From contig CAVSKB010000022.1 of the NCBI GenBank assembly GCA_963728295.1, positions 1 to 34,378 of the forward strand: a DNA stretch of 34,378 nucleotides, given 5' to 3'. The notes below the pieces were generated by a model. It was not told the origin of the DNA, made no database searches, and was given only the letters and a program-made list of their open reading frames with translations. The position numbers were made by a program, and so were the translations under genes. Numbering within the stretch: position 1 is the first letter of the stretch; each line of letters starts with the position of its first letter. Source of the DNA: DATJKD01 sp963728295 (GTDB lineage: Bacteria; Pseudomonadota; Gammaproteobacteria; Steroidobacterales; Steroidobacteraceae). Below, piece by piece: positions 14,721-21,631 of this stretch.

Positions 14721-15335
14721 ATGACCACCAACGATCAATCCCCGTGGACCGCTGAGGAATCCCTCAAACGCCTGAAGGACGGTAACGCGCGATTCGTCAG
14801 CGGCCAAGCGCGGTTTTCTACCTTGCAGGCGGATGACTTGGCTGAGCTCGCCAAGGGGCAGAAACCCTATGCGACGATTCTGGCTTGCAGCGACAGCCGG
14901 GTGCCTCCCGAACTCGTATTCGACGCCGGGTTCGGCGAGTTGTTCGTCGTGCGAGTGGCTGGGAACACGTTGGGTCCGTCGATCGCGGGAACCCTGCAGT
15001 ACGCCTCAACGCATCTGCACACACCACTATTCGTTGTGATGGGGCATGAGGGGTGTGGAGCCGTGAAGGCCGCGATCGACTCGAAATTCCACGGTGCCCG
15101 GCATATGAGCCGAATCGCCTTGCTGCTCGAGAACATTCTCCCGGCCCTGGACAATATCGACGAGAAATTGGCCCCGGAGACGCTTGTCGATGCGGCGGTA
15201 GAAGCCAACGTGCGCTGGACCATCCGCCAGCTGCTCGAATCCCCTGAACGGCAAAGCGGTATGTCGCAGGACGGACTCATGCTGGTGGGCGCCGTGTACG
15301 GTCTCCAGACCGGCCGCGTCCGGTTTCTGGAGTAG
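14721..15335 (+). CDS. beta-class carbonic anhydrase
   Basis: A 204-residue enzyme interconverting CO2 and bicarbonate with zinc in the cytoplasm. The zinc ligands and catalytic dyad are all present: CSDSR (Cys56, Asp58, Arg60) and GHEGCGAV (His109, Cys112). The N-terminal arm (AEESLKRLKDGNARFVSG) and the C-terminal GLMLVGAVYGLQTGRVRFL are typical of the family, and length is normal. I start at ATG 14721 rather than an in-frame GTG at 14703. Two further plus-strand genes follow (VOC, GST) with gaps of 52 and 25 bp, so they may be co-transcribed. Confidence 0.95.
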   Translation: MTTNDQSPWTAEESLKRLKDGNARFVSGQARFSTLQADDLAELAKGQKPYATILACSDSRVPPELVFDAGFGELFVVRVAGNTLGPSIAGTLQYASTHLHTPLFVVMGHEGCGAVKAAIDSKFHGARHMSRIALLLENILPALDNIDEKLAPETLVDAAVEANVRWTIRQLLESPERQSGMSQDGLMLVGAVYGLQTGRVRFLE

Positions 15336-15387
15336 CCGCTTCGGACGGGGGGACCGTCGCGCAGGCCCACACACTTCAGGAGAACTC

Positions 15388-15762
15388 ATGTTTGACCACG
15401 TCAAATTCGGAGTCAGCGACTATGCAGCGAGCAAAGCGTTCTTCCTCAAGGCACTCGAACCGCTCGGCGTAGCTGTTGTCTCGGAGGGGCCGCCGACGTA
15501 CGGTGTCGAGCTCAGCCCAAAGGGTAAGGCTTCATTGTGCCTGTACCAAACCGAGGAGAAGCCGGCGCATCTTCACTTGGCGTTCACGGCCGAGAATCGC
15601 CAGCAAGTCGGAGCTTTCTATCGCGCGGCTCTGGAGGCGGGTGGCAAAGACAATGGTGCGCCTGGTCTGCGCCCGCACTACCACGCGAACTACTACGCAG
15701 CTTTCGTCATTGGTCCGGACGGGCACAACATCGAAGTAGTTTGCCACGAACCCGAGGCCTAA
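15388..15762 (+). CDS. VOC-family (glyoxalase-like) protein
   Basis: 124 residues with the vicinal oxygen chelate fold of two beta-alpha-beta-beta-beta modules: MFDHVKFGVSDYAASKAFFL starts module 1, HLHLAFTAENRQQVGAFYRA starts module 2, and the end YAAFVIGPDGHNIEVVCHEP is the classical VOC finish with a likely Glu metal ligand. Metal-dependent dioxygenases, glyoxalases and resistance proteins share the fold; substrate unknown. Ribosome site AGGAG before ATG. The stop TAA is inside an attC-like R'' box (GCCTAAC), as is common in integron cassettes. Confidence 0.9.
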   Translation: MFDHVKFGVSDYAASKAFFLKALEPLGVAVVSEGPPTYGVELSPKGKASLCLYQTEEKPAHLHLAFTAENRQQVGAFYRAALEAGGKDNGAPGLRPHYHANYYAAFVIGPDGHNIEVVCHEPEA

Positions 15763-15776
15763 CCCTTCCTTCAAGC
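15757..15776 (+). other. attC left half (R''-L'' boxes)
   Basis: GCCTAAC-CCTTC-CTTCAAGC: an R'' box fitting RYYYAAC, a 5-nt spacer and an L'' box as in soil-type attC sites. The VOC stop codon lies in R''. No L'-R' half follows; a GST start codon comes 11 bp later. So it is a truncated site whose right half was lost when this junction formed. Orientation is opposite to the site at 1104-1229. Confidence 0.5.
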
Positions 15777-15787
15777 GGAGCGTCCCG

Positions 15788-16441
15788 ATGATTCCCACCA
15801 TCACCGCTTTCGAGCGGTCGCCCGATCGCGGCAGAGGACTGGCGCGTGACATGCGCGTTCGCTGGGCGCTTGAAGAAGTGGGCCAGCCTTACGACGTTCG
15901 ACTTCTCTCGTTCAGTGAGATGAAGGAATCCGCGCATCGTAAGCTTCATCCTTTCGGTCAGATTCCGACCTATGAAGAACGCGATCTCACGCTCTTCGAG
16001 TCGGGGGCGATCGTATTCCATATCGCCGAGCGCCATGCGGGGCTACTGCCAGATGATGCGAATGCCCGGGCGCGCGCGATTGCGTGGATGTTTGCCGCGC
16101 TTAATACGGTGGAGCCGCCGATTGTTGATCGCGCGATGGCGATGCTCTTGGAGCACGACAAAAGCTGGTATGAGGAGCGCCTGGCTATCCTCGAGGATCG
16201 CGTCCGTGTGCGGCTGGGCGAACTTTCCAGTCGGCTTGGCGAAGCGGACTGGCTCGACGATGCGTTCAGCGCCGGTGACTTACTGATGGTGACGGTGCTG
16301 CGCAGGTTGAACGGATCGGGTGCACTGGAGAAATATCCGAACCTCTCCGCCTATGTCGCCCGCGGCGAAGCGCGCCCCGCCTACAAGCGTGCTTTCGACG
16401 CTCAGTTGGCGGTTTTCACTGGCAAGCCACCGGCGAGCTGA
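15788..16441 (+). CDS. glutathione S-transferase-like protein
   Basis: 217 residues with an N-terminal thioredoxin-fold domain (ITAFERSPDRGRGLARDMRV to about residue 78) holding HPFGQIPTYEERDLTLFESG, i.e. the cis-Pro and the E-S glutathione-binding pair. An alpha-helical C-terminal domain follows (about 88-205) with DAFSAGDLLMVTVLRR, the usual N-capping Asp motif. It conjugates or reduces substrates with glutathione in the cytoplasm; substrate unknown. It sits 25 bp after the VOC gene and its 3' end overlaps the convergent gene at 16416 by 26 bp. Confidence 0.9.
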   Translation: MIPTITAFERSPDRGRGLARDMRVRWALEEVGQPYDVRLLSFSEMKESAHRKLHPFGQIPTYEERDLTLFESGAIVFHIAERHAGLLPDDANARARAIAWMFAALNTVEPPIVDRAMAMLLEHDKSWYEERLAILEDRVRVRLGELSSRLGEADWLDDAFSAGDLLMVTVLRRLNGSGALEKYPNLSAYVARGEARPAYKRAFDAQLAVFTGKPPAS

Positions 16442-16970
16442 TAGGCAAGGAGTTGAGCCCTTGTGCCCATTGAGGAATGTTCTCCGGCGGCTGGCCTTCC
16501 TCATGATCGTATTCTTCGACCAGTTGCCCCGACGCTACGTCTCGCAGCTCGTAATGGTCCGGCGCAGCACCATGCGTGGGGCGCTGCGTGATTGCGACCT
16601 GGTTTGAGCCGACGACGAACCTCCAGCCCCATATGGGCATTTCCGCGCCAACGATTCTTTGTATTACTACGCCGTTTCGGAACAAGACCAATTCGAGCGG
16701 GATCGGATACGAGGTGCAGCAGTTCGGGAACAGCGCGAGCCAGCCGACCGTTCGACGGTCAGGACCAAGTAGTGGCTTCTCAAAGCCCACTTGTGATTCA
16801 GTGCCGTCAACGCGGCTTATGCGTGGAGCCGCCTGAGTGTTCCCATCCGCGCTGTGAAGGATCAACTGACCATCAGGTTCCACTGTGGCTTTGGTGTAAT
16901 CGGTAGCCGCCGCCCAGGATGGCGTACTTGCGAGTAATGCAGCGTAAGCGACAGCGCACTTTGCGTTCAT
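16416..16970 (-). CDS. exported hypothetical protein
   Basis: 184 residues from ATG 16970. Signal peptide KCAVAYAALLASTPSWAAA. The mature part is beta-rich: TKATVEPDGQLILHSADGN, VGFEKPLLGPDRRTVGWLAL, FPNCCTSYPIPLELVLFRNG and PTHGAAPDHYELRDVASGQL, resembling periplasmic beta-propeller-like or adhesin-like domains, but no family is recognised. An open frame extends upstream without a signal peptide, so I reject that longer start. Its upstream region is a repeat C copy. Convergent with the GST gene. Confidence 0.7.
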   Translation of the reverse strand: MNAKCAVAYAALLASTPSWAAATDYTKATVEPDGQLILHSADGNTQAAPRISRVDGTESQVGFEKPLLGPDRRTVGWLALFPNCCTSYPIPLELVLFRNGVVIQRIVGAEMPIWGWRFVVGSNQVAITQRPTHGAAPDHYELRDVASGQLVEEYDHEEGQPPENIPQWAQGLNSLPISSPVACQ

Positions 16971-16972
16971 GC

Positions 16973-17010
16973 GAACCCCGAACCCCATGAAATCACTCGA
17001 CCACGCGACC
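16973..17010 (-). repeat. Repeat C copy
   Basis: Plus-strand text CGAACCCCATGAAATCACTC, then GACCACGCGACC. The same about 33-bp unit recurs at 21540-21573 and 26728-26762. Here it fills exactly the space between the stop of the upstream minus-strand gene and the start of the exported protein, so it acts as the leader of that gene. Confidence 0.65.
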
Positions 17011-17640
17011 TCAGCCGGCGAAACCGGGCTCGGGCTCGCTCGGGCAACTACGGACGGGCTCGGTCGTCTGCGTGTAGGCGCGGGCGCGCGTGACCCAGCA
17101 GTCGTCAAACACCGAGCAGTAGCAGACTGTCAGGTCGAGCTCATCGCGAGTCTTGTTCAGTCGGTCCCAAACGGCGAGCGCGAGGCTGTCGTCGACGGGC
17201 CGCTCGAACTCGAAGAGGATGCGCTCCTGGCCGGGCGTGAGCGCGGCGCCGTCGAGGGTGCTCGTGAACGTCTGCTCGGTCAGCCGCTTGAGAGTTACGG
17301 ACCGCTCGTCCCGGGCCTCGCCGTCGAGGCAGCAGTTGAGCAGCAGAGCGTCTTCGTTGCCCACCCTCTCGCCCTCAAGGAGGATCTCGACGCGCGCAAT
17401 CCGCGCCGGGCCGACGCCGCGATTTGCGAGGCCGAAGATGATCGCGTTTACGCGGTGCTCATCGTCGTAGCTGGAGTTCTCCCACTCTACGCGCGGCCAG
17501 ACGGAGGCCTCGAGCGTCTGCCGCATGATGATCGACTGGTAGACGGCCGTGAACAGCGACGCGAGCGAGATCACGACGATGGCGCCCGCGATGACAAGCT
17601 CAATGACGCGCCAGCGGCGCTCTCCCGGATCGGTGGCCAT
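17011..17640 (-). CDS. single-pass membrane protein with large soluble domain
   Basis: 209 residues. A membrane helix near the N-terminus (IELVIAGAIVVISLASLFTA, about 13-33) is followed by a soluble beta-rich domain (YQSIIMRQTLEASVWPRVEW, then IFGLANRGVGPARIARVEIL and FEFERPVDDSLALAVWDRL). I recall similar uncharacterised proteins with the ASVWPRVEW stretch and one N-terminal helix. C-terminal Cys residues occur (LTVCYCSVFDDCW). Function unknown. 36 bp separate it from the stop of the amidohydrolase gene upstream. Confidence 0.75.
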   Translation of the reverse strand: MATDPGERRWRVIELVIAGAIVVISLASLFTAVYQSIIMRQTLEASVWPRVEWENSSYDDEHRVNAIIFGLANRGVGPARIARVEILLEGERVGNEDALLLNCCLDGEARDERSVTLKRLTEQTFTSTLDGAALTPGQERILFEFERPVDDSLALAVWDRLNKTRDELDLTVCYCSVFDDCWVTRARAYTQTTEPVRSCPSEPEPGFAG

Positions 17641-17676
17641 GCGGACCTGGGCTATCTGAGATTCGCTTGCGGCCGG

Positions 17677-19239
17677 TCACTCGCAGGATGTTGCTGACAC
17701 GGAGCCCGCCGGTCGCGGCGCCAATATGATGGTATGCGTCGATGCGTCGAAGCAAGGGGCACCAGGAGCAGACACTGCGAGTGCGTTACGCTCTTTGATT
17801 CCAGCGAGAAGCTGGTCGAGGTCGGCCCGGCGATAGAGCCGGCCGTTGGCGACGACCGCGCGGATCTTCTGCGTGTTGCGGATGTCCTCGAGAGGGTTGG
17901 CGTCGAGCAGCACCAGATCGGCGAGCTTGCCGGGCTCGATGCTGCCCAGGGAATCGGCCATTTCGAGGACGCGAGCAGGGTTGAGGGTGGCGGTCTGCAG
18001 GGCCTCGAGCGGAGAGAGGCCAGCCTCGACCAGCCTCTCAAGCTCAACGTGCAAGCTGATGCCGGGAACTTGCAACGGCACGCCAACGTCCGTCGCCGCC
18101 AGCAACAAGACACCGGCCTCGTTCAAGAGACGAACGGTCTCCAACTCGAGTGGGACAATCGGCCGCAGGATTGATTGGAACTCCCGAGTCGCCACAGAGG
18201 CGAACCAATTCTCCCAATTGCGACGGATTTCCTGCGGGACGAGTCGCATGCGGGCTGGGTCCGAAAGGACCTGCTCTGCATGCACGACGTGGTGATACGC
18301 CACAAGATCGGCGGTGACCGCCACTCCGTTTCTTCGGTACGCCTCGATGGCGGACGCGCAGGCGGCCGGATCCCGACTGTCGTAGAGGGCGCGCACGTGC
18401 CGGAACATGGCCAGGAACTTCTCGCCCTCTGGCAGGCTGTCGTAGTTGGCAAGAACACTTGCGAACCGTTTCCGCTCGGCTTCAGCCGCCGTCGAGCATG
18501 CCGCTGCGAGAGCGTCCGGATGCTCGACCGTGCGCTGGCCGGCGTCGGCGACCTCCTCGGGTGTGATGCGGAACGGCACGTGGCCGTCCACGGGGATTCT
18601 TCTACGCCGGGCCTCGTCCATGATCGCGAAGTAGGCCTCGCGGGAGAGGTTTTCGTAGACCTTGACGAGATCGGCACCATTCGAGACCAGCTTTTCTACC
18701 GCAGCCCGTGCCTCTGCCGCCGTGCGCACGACGACTGGGTTGCTCCCCAGCGGAGGATCGCCATCGAGCGAAGGGCCTGCGGTGAGGAATCGCGGTGGCC
18801 CGCGAAGAACCCCTTCGGCCAGCTGGCGTCTGACTGTCTTGCTCAGCGCGAGCGTCACGTCGCCGGTTCCGTCGTTCATGTTGCGAACGCCAGTGACGCC
18901 ATAGGCGAGGAACAGCGGGAAGTGCCAGTCCTGGGCCGCGACCGACCTGAGCGAGCTATCCAGCGCCACGTTGGCCACCGAGTGGACGTGCATGTCCCAG
19001 AGACCGGGTATGAGGTACCGGCCAGCGGCCTCCACGACCTTCGCGTCGTCGGGCACAGCGACCCCGCGGACGGAGCCGACGGCCTCAATGCGGTTGCCTG
19101 TGACGAGAACCGTCTGTCCAGGACGGAGCGACCCATCGTTGACATCGACAACAGTGACGCCGCGGATGGCGACTGTAGAAGACTGCGCATGTGCGCAGGC
19201 AAGAAGGAGCAGGCAGAGGATGGCAACGGGGTTCTTCAT
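17677..19239 (-). CDS. exported amidohydrolase-superfamily hydrolase
   Basis: 520 residues from ATG 19239. Signal peptide NPVAILCLLLLACAHA. An amidohydrolase fold: N-terminal beta-sandwich (VAIRGVTVVDVNDGSLRPG), metal motif GLWDMHVHS, Lys in GADLVKVYENL (possible carboxylated lysine), His in PVDGHVPF and RTVEHPD, Asp in LLAATDVGV, and the C-terminal SIEPGKLADLVLLDANPLED. It is a metal-dependent hydrolase of imidazolonepropionase/dipeptidase type in the periplasm; substrate unknown. It is intact, in contrast to the related pseudogene at 10494-11802. Two further ATGs upstream (19251, 19272) would only lengthen the signal peptide. Confidence 0.9.
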   Translation of the reverse strand: MKNPVAILCLLLLACAHAQSSTVAIRGVTVVDVNDGSLRPGQTVLVTGNRIEAVGSVRGVAVPDDAKVVEAAGRYLIPGLWDMHVHSVANVALDSSLRSVAAQDWHFPLFLAYGVTGVRNMNDGTGDVTLALSKTVRRQLAEGVLRGPPRFLTAGPSLDGDPPLGSNPVVVRTAAEARAAVEKLVSNGADLVKVYENLSREAYFAIMDEARRRRIPVDGHVPFRITPEEVADAGQRTVEHPDALAAACSTAAEAERKRFASVLANYDSLPEGEKFLAMFRHVRALYDSRDPAACASAIEAYRRNGVAVTADLVAYHHVVHAEQVLSDPARMRLVPQEIRRNWENWFASVATREFQSILRPIVPLELETVRLLNEAGVLLLAATDVGVPLQVPGISLHVELERLVEAGLSPLEALQTATLNPARVLEMADSLGSIEPGKLADLVLLDANPLEDIRNTQKIRAVVANGRLYRRADLDQLLAGIKERNALAVSAPGAPCFDASTHTIILAPRPAGSVSATSCE

Positions 19240-19531
19240 GAGCGCATGCATCCAGGGGAAGGCATCGATCATCGCATCTGCATATTGAGTGTCCGTTCTT
19301 CACAGCCATTTGACCGCTTCCGCAGGCGCTATAAGCGAAATCTGACAGCGCGTTGCGGGCTCAACCGATCCAGCATTCGTGCAGAGTGTGAGACTATAGA
19401 GCGAACCTAGAAGGAGGTTCGAAAAAATCTCCGAGTAGGCCCGAGCCCGAACATCGCCAACGCGACGCTTCGGGCTCACTCGTTTAGGACTGCGCCGAGT
19501 TCGCCCTGATGAACACAAGGAGCATACGAAC

Positions 19532-20008
19532 ATGACGCCAAAGAACACGATCTGCCTCTGGTTCGACAAGGACGCGCATGAGGCGGCTCGCTTCTACGCC
19601 GCCACCTTTCCGGACAGTGAAGTGACCGCTGTTCACAAGGCGCCCAGCGACTACCCCGGCGGCAAGAAGGGCGATGAGCTGACGGTGGAGTTCACCGTTC
19701 TGGGCATCCCCTGTCTCGGTCTCAACGGCGGCCCGGCGTTCAAACACAGCGAGGCCTTTTCCTTCCAGATCGCGACGGACAATCAGGAAGAGACAGACCG
19801 CTACTGGAACGCGATCGTCGGTAATGGCGGCAAGGAAAGTCAGTGCGGTTGGTGCAAGGACCGCTGGGGCCTCTCCTGGCAGATCACTCCTCGCACGCTA
19901 ATCGAGGCGCTTGCGGCCGGTGGCGGTGAGGCAAAGCGTGCTTTCGAGGCGATGATGCCAATGAAGAAGATCGACATCGCCACCATCGAGGCAGCGCGGC
20001 GGGGCTAG
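19532..20008 (+). CDS. VOC-family PhnB-like protein
   Basis: 158 residues of the PhnB-type VOC family (annotated in places as 3-demethylubiquinone-9 3-methyltransferase, a label without catalytic support here). It starts TICLWFDKDAHEAARFYAAT, with FPDSEVTAVHKAPSDYPGGK next. Then come LTVEFTVLGIPCLGLNGGP, FSFQIATDNQEETDRYWNA and CGWCKDRWGLSWQITPRTL, all hallmark segments, and the C-terminal AFEAMMPMKKIDIATIEAA. Start ATG 19532, with ribosome site AAGGAG about 10 bp upstream. Single gene. Substrate unknown. Confidence 0.93.
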   Translation: MTPKNTICLWFDKDAHEAARFYAATFPDSEVTAVHKAPSDYPGGKKGDELTVEFTVLGIPCLGLNGGPAFKHSEAFSFQIATDNQEETDRYWNAIVGNGGKESQCGWCKDRWGLSWQITPRTLIEALAAGGGEAKRAFEAMMPMKKIDIATIEAARRG

Positions 20009-20157
20009 CCGACAGCCGGGCCGCCGAACCGGACAGTCGCGAGCGCACCGAGCGGAGATGGAGCTAGGCGCGGAACTGACCGACCCTGCCTAATAGCGGC
20101 GGCAATGATGCGCGTCATTCGAAGACGTGGACTACCCCGGCGTCCAGGCTGCCCGAC

Positions 20158-20256
20158 CGATTCCGCCGTCGCCTGCGGTGCAAGGCCTGCGGGGCTCAAC
20201 CTGTGCGCGGCCCACCCGCTTCTGGTGATAGCGTCGTCGTGATGCGACGACTGTGA
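20158..20256 (+). pseudogene. zinc-ribbon gene fragment, paralogue of 8221-8454
   Basis: The frame RFRRRLRCKACGAQPV to VVVMRRL then stop shares the YRRRLRCKACG core with the intact zinc-ribbon gene, and the DNA matches closely over CCGCCGTCGCCTGCG. The N-terminal CxxC half and a start codon are missing. It is followed, as at 8455, by a stem-loop and a GACGCTTAGTTCGCTCTGCG segment, so the whole block is a degraded copy of the 8.3-8.7 kb block or shares ancestry with it. Confidence 0.45.
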
Positions 20257-20320
20257 CGCACTCCGCAAAGCCTGTCGCAATGACTAACGCGTTTTCAGCG
20301 GCAATGTAACGTGGCAGGCG

Positions 20321-20467
20321 ATGGTAAACGCACTGCTCTTTCTCGCCATGCTCGCCGCGCTCATCGCCGGCTGCTTTTGGTTCGTGTTGACGCTGCCAAA
20401 ACAGGAGTCGACCTATGACGCGTCAGCAAGGGCTGAACTTCGGCGGCGCTCGCCCCTACGCGGCTAA
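20321..20467 (+). CDS. 48-residue single-pass membrane peptide
   Basis: ATG 20321 starts NALLFLAMLAALIAGCFWFV, a clean membrane helix, followed by a charged tail TLPKQESTYDASARAELRRR. Stop TAA at 20465-20467 is followed at once by a terminator stem. A plausible small inner-membrane peptide. Family not recognised. Confidence 0.5.
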   Translation: MVNALLFLAMLAALIAGCFWFVLTLPKQESTYDASARAELRRRSPLRG

Positions 20468-20496
20468 ACGAAGCCCGGCGCGTGACCGGGCTCGTT
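20467..20496 (+). terminator. stem-loop terminator after the small membrane peptide
   Basis: AACG-A-AGCCCGG pairs with CCGGGCTCGTT (11 bp with one bulged A, loop CGCGTGA), ending in TT. The same GAAGCCCGGCGCG arm occurs after the zinc-ribbon gene at 8465. Confidence 0.65.
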
Positions 20497-20515
20497 GTTG
20501 CGTCGAGTGCGACGC

Positions 20516-20643
20516 TTAGTTCGCTCTGCGTATCGTCAGGCCGAGACCGAGCAACCCAGCCAAACCTGTGCCCAACAGGAAAAACGTGCTGGGTTCCGGT
20601 ATCGGCGTGACATCAATCCGCACATTGTCGAGCCCCCAGCCGG
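20516..20643 (-). pseudogene. C-terminal remnant of a PEP-CTERM protein
   Basis: The frame ends GWGLDNVRIDVTPIPEPSTF, a hydrophobic helix (FLLGTGLAGLLGLGL) and TIRRAN. That is a complete PEP-CTERM sorting signal: PEP motif, membrane helix, Arg cluster. The preceding DNVRIDV is the usual end of the secreted domain. Upstream the frame is unrelated sequence leading into a repeat A copy, so the body of the protein is gone. PEP-CTERM proteins are processed by exosortase in exopolysaccharide-producing Gram-negative bacteria, which tells something about the host. Confidence 0.75.
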
Positions 20644-20721
20644 ATTGTGTGGACGATTCCGCCGGCTCAGGGGGCCTTCGCACCGACGCCGACCTAAGTA
20701 AAGGCCGGCCCCTCGCTAAGA

Positions 20722-20758
20722 GCCGCACTCGACCGGCCGAAATCGGCCAGAGGCGGAC
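20722..20758 (+). repeat. Repeat A, compact degenerate copy
   Basis: GCCGCACTCGACCGGCCGAA, then ATCGGCCAGAGGCGGAC. Short form without the long middle. It lies next to the truncated PEP-CTERM tail and about 55 bp past the stop of the gene at 20814-21455. Confidence 0.5.
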
Positions 20759-20813
20759 ACCCCAGGCCACGCGTCAGCCTCTGGCCTACCTAACGACCGC
20801 TGCATCGCAATAG

Positions 20814-21455
20814 TTAGCTGGCAACCTCAGTAGGAGAGTTCGATGGCATATATCTTGGGATTAAGTTCTTGCATCGCAGGGTGATTGGAGGAGAACTCGC
20901 GATCACCAGTGACCTGCTCGTACCAGTTCGACATATCGGATCGTCGTTGTGGAGCTCCGGCGCGAGCCGTACCCCGATCCTGCAGCGCCCCTCCGCACCT
21001 TCCAATAGCCCTCCGGACCAGGACGTTTGGACGCCGCTGTAATCCCATGCGAATCCCGCCAACAGAAACGGCACGCCGTTGATTCGTTCCAAGGTCTTGA
21101 GATCGGAACCGAGTGAGAGGCCGTGAATAGTGCGCCAATGACTCTCCTCACCGCGAATGCGAACGATTCCGGGAGATTCTTGCTTCTGAGCGTTCTTCCA
21201 AAGAATTTCCACCCTGCTCTTTGCATCATCAGCGAACAACACCGATCCAGCTTGATAGGAGCCCTCACCGATATAGATGTCCGCGGTCGTAAGGTGCTCC
21301 GCTCCAAATTGTTTCGCGAGGCTGGCTGCGTTGGCGTCTGGAGAAAAGGTCTTTTCGCAGTCAAAGGTGAACTCATGGTCGGCCGCCGTCGCTAGCGTGG
21401 CGGTGGCCCCTACCATGCAAGAGATGAGTACCCTTGTCGGAAAAGACTCTGCCAT
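20814..21455 (-). CDS. exported hypothetical protein with frameshifted C-terminus
   Basis: 213 residues with signal peptide (TRVLISCMVGATATLATAA). Mature part: FDCEKTFSPDANAASLAKQF, IYIGEGSYQAGSVLFADDA, then RIRGEESHWRTIHGLSLGSD and PFLLAGFAWDYSGVQTSWSG. These fit a conserved exported family that normally ends GDREFSSNHPAMQELNP. Here that end lies in another frame (to a stop at 20827), because one base is missing near 20934-20941. The current product instead ends in unrelated NSPTEVAS. Function unknown. Upstream lies a repeat B/C block. The new stop codon sits in AGCTAAC, an attC-core-like string. Confidence 0.7.
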   Translation of the reverse strand: MAESFPTRVLISCMVGATATLATAADHEFTFDCEKTFSPDANAASLAKQFGAEHLTTADIYIGEGSYQAGSVLFADDAKSRVEILWKNAQKQESPGIVRIRGEESHWRTIHGLSLGSDLKTLERINGVPFLLAGFAWDYSGVQTSWSGGLLEGAEGRCRIGVRLAPELHNDDPICRTGTSRSLVIASSPPITLRCKNLIPRYMPSNSPTEVAS

Positions 21456-21466
21456 CGTAAGTTGTC

Positions 21467-21582
21467 AGCTAACCACAAGTAGGCCGCATAAATGCAGCTT
21501 TGTAAGATCGGAGAACCGCGGCATAACGACCTGAGTGCAGCCCCAACTCCATAAAATCACTAGAGCACGCGCCCAGTTATTC
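21467..21582 (-). other. attC-like block (repeat C plus repeat B)
   Basis: On the minus strand it begins GAATAAC, runs through repeat C (CTAGTGATTTTATGGAGTTG) and repeat B (GCTGCATTTATGCGGC, a palindrome with 7-bp arms), and ends GTTAGCT 11 bp before the ATG of the gene at 20814-21455. Length 116 bp. Outer strings resemble attC cores but GTTAGCT departs from GTTRRRY and the inner boxes do not pair. It may be a diverged attC or a promoter cassette that travels with genes. Confidence 0.4.
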
Positions 21583-21617
21583 GTCAATAAATCGAGGGCG
21601 ATTGCGGCGACCCTGAA

Positions 21618-21631
21618 CGGCTGCTTCGGGT
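21618..21631 (+). repeat. Repeat A, left half interrupted by an IS
   Basis: CGGCTGCTTCGGGT is the left end of repeat A. The element stops after GGGT, where the IS30-family element begins; the other half resumes at 22859. Confidence 0.8.
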
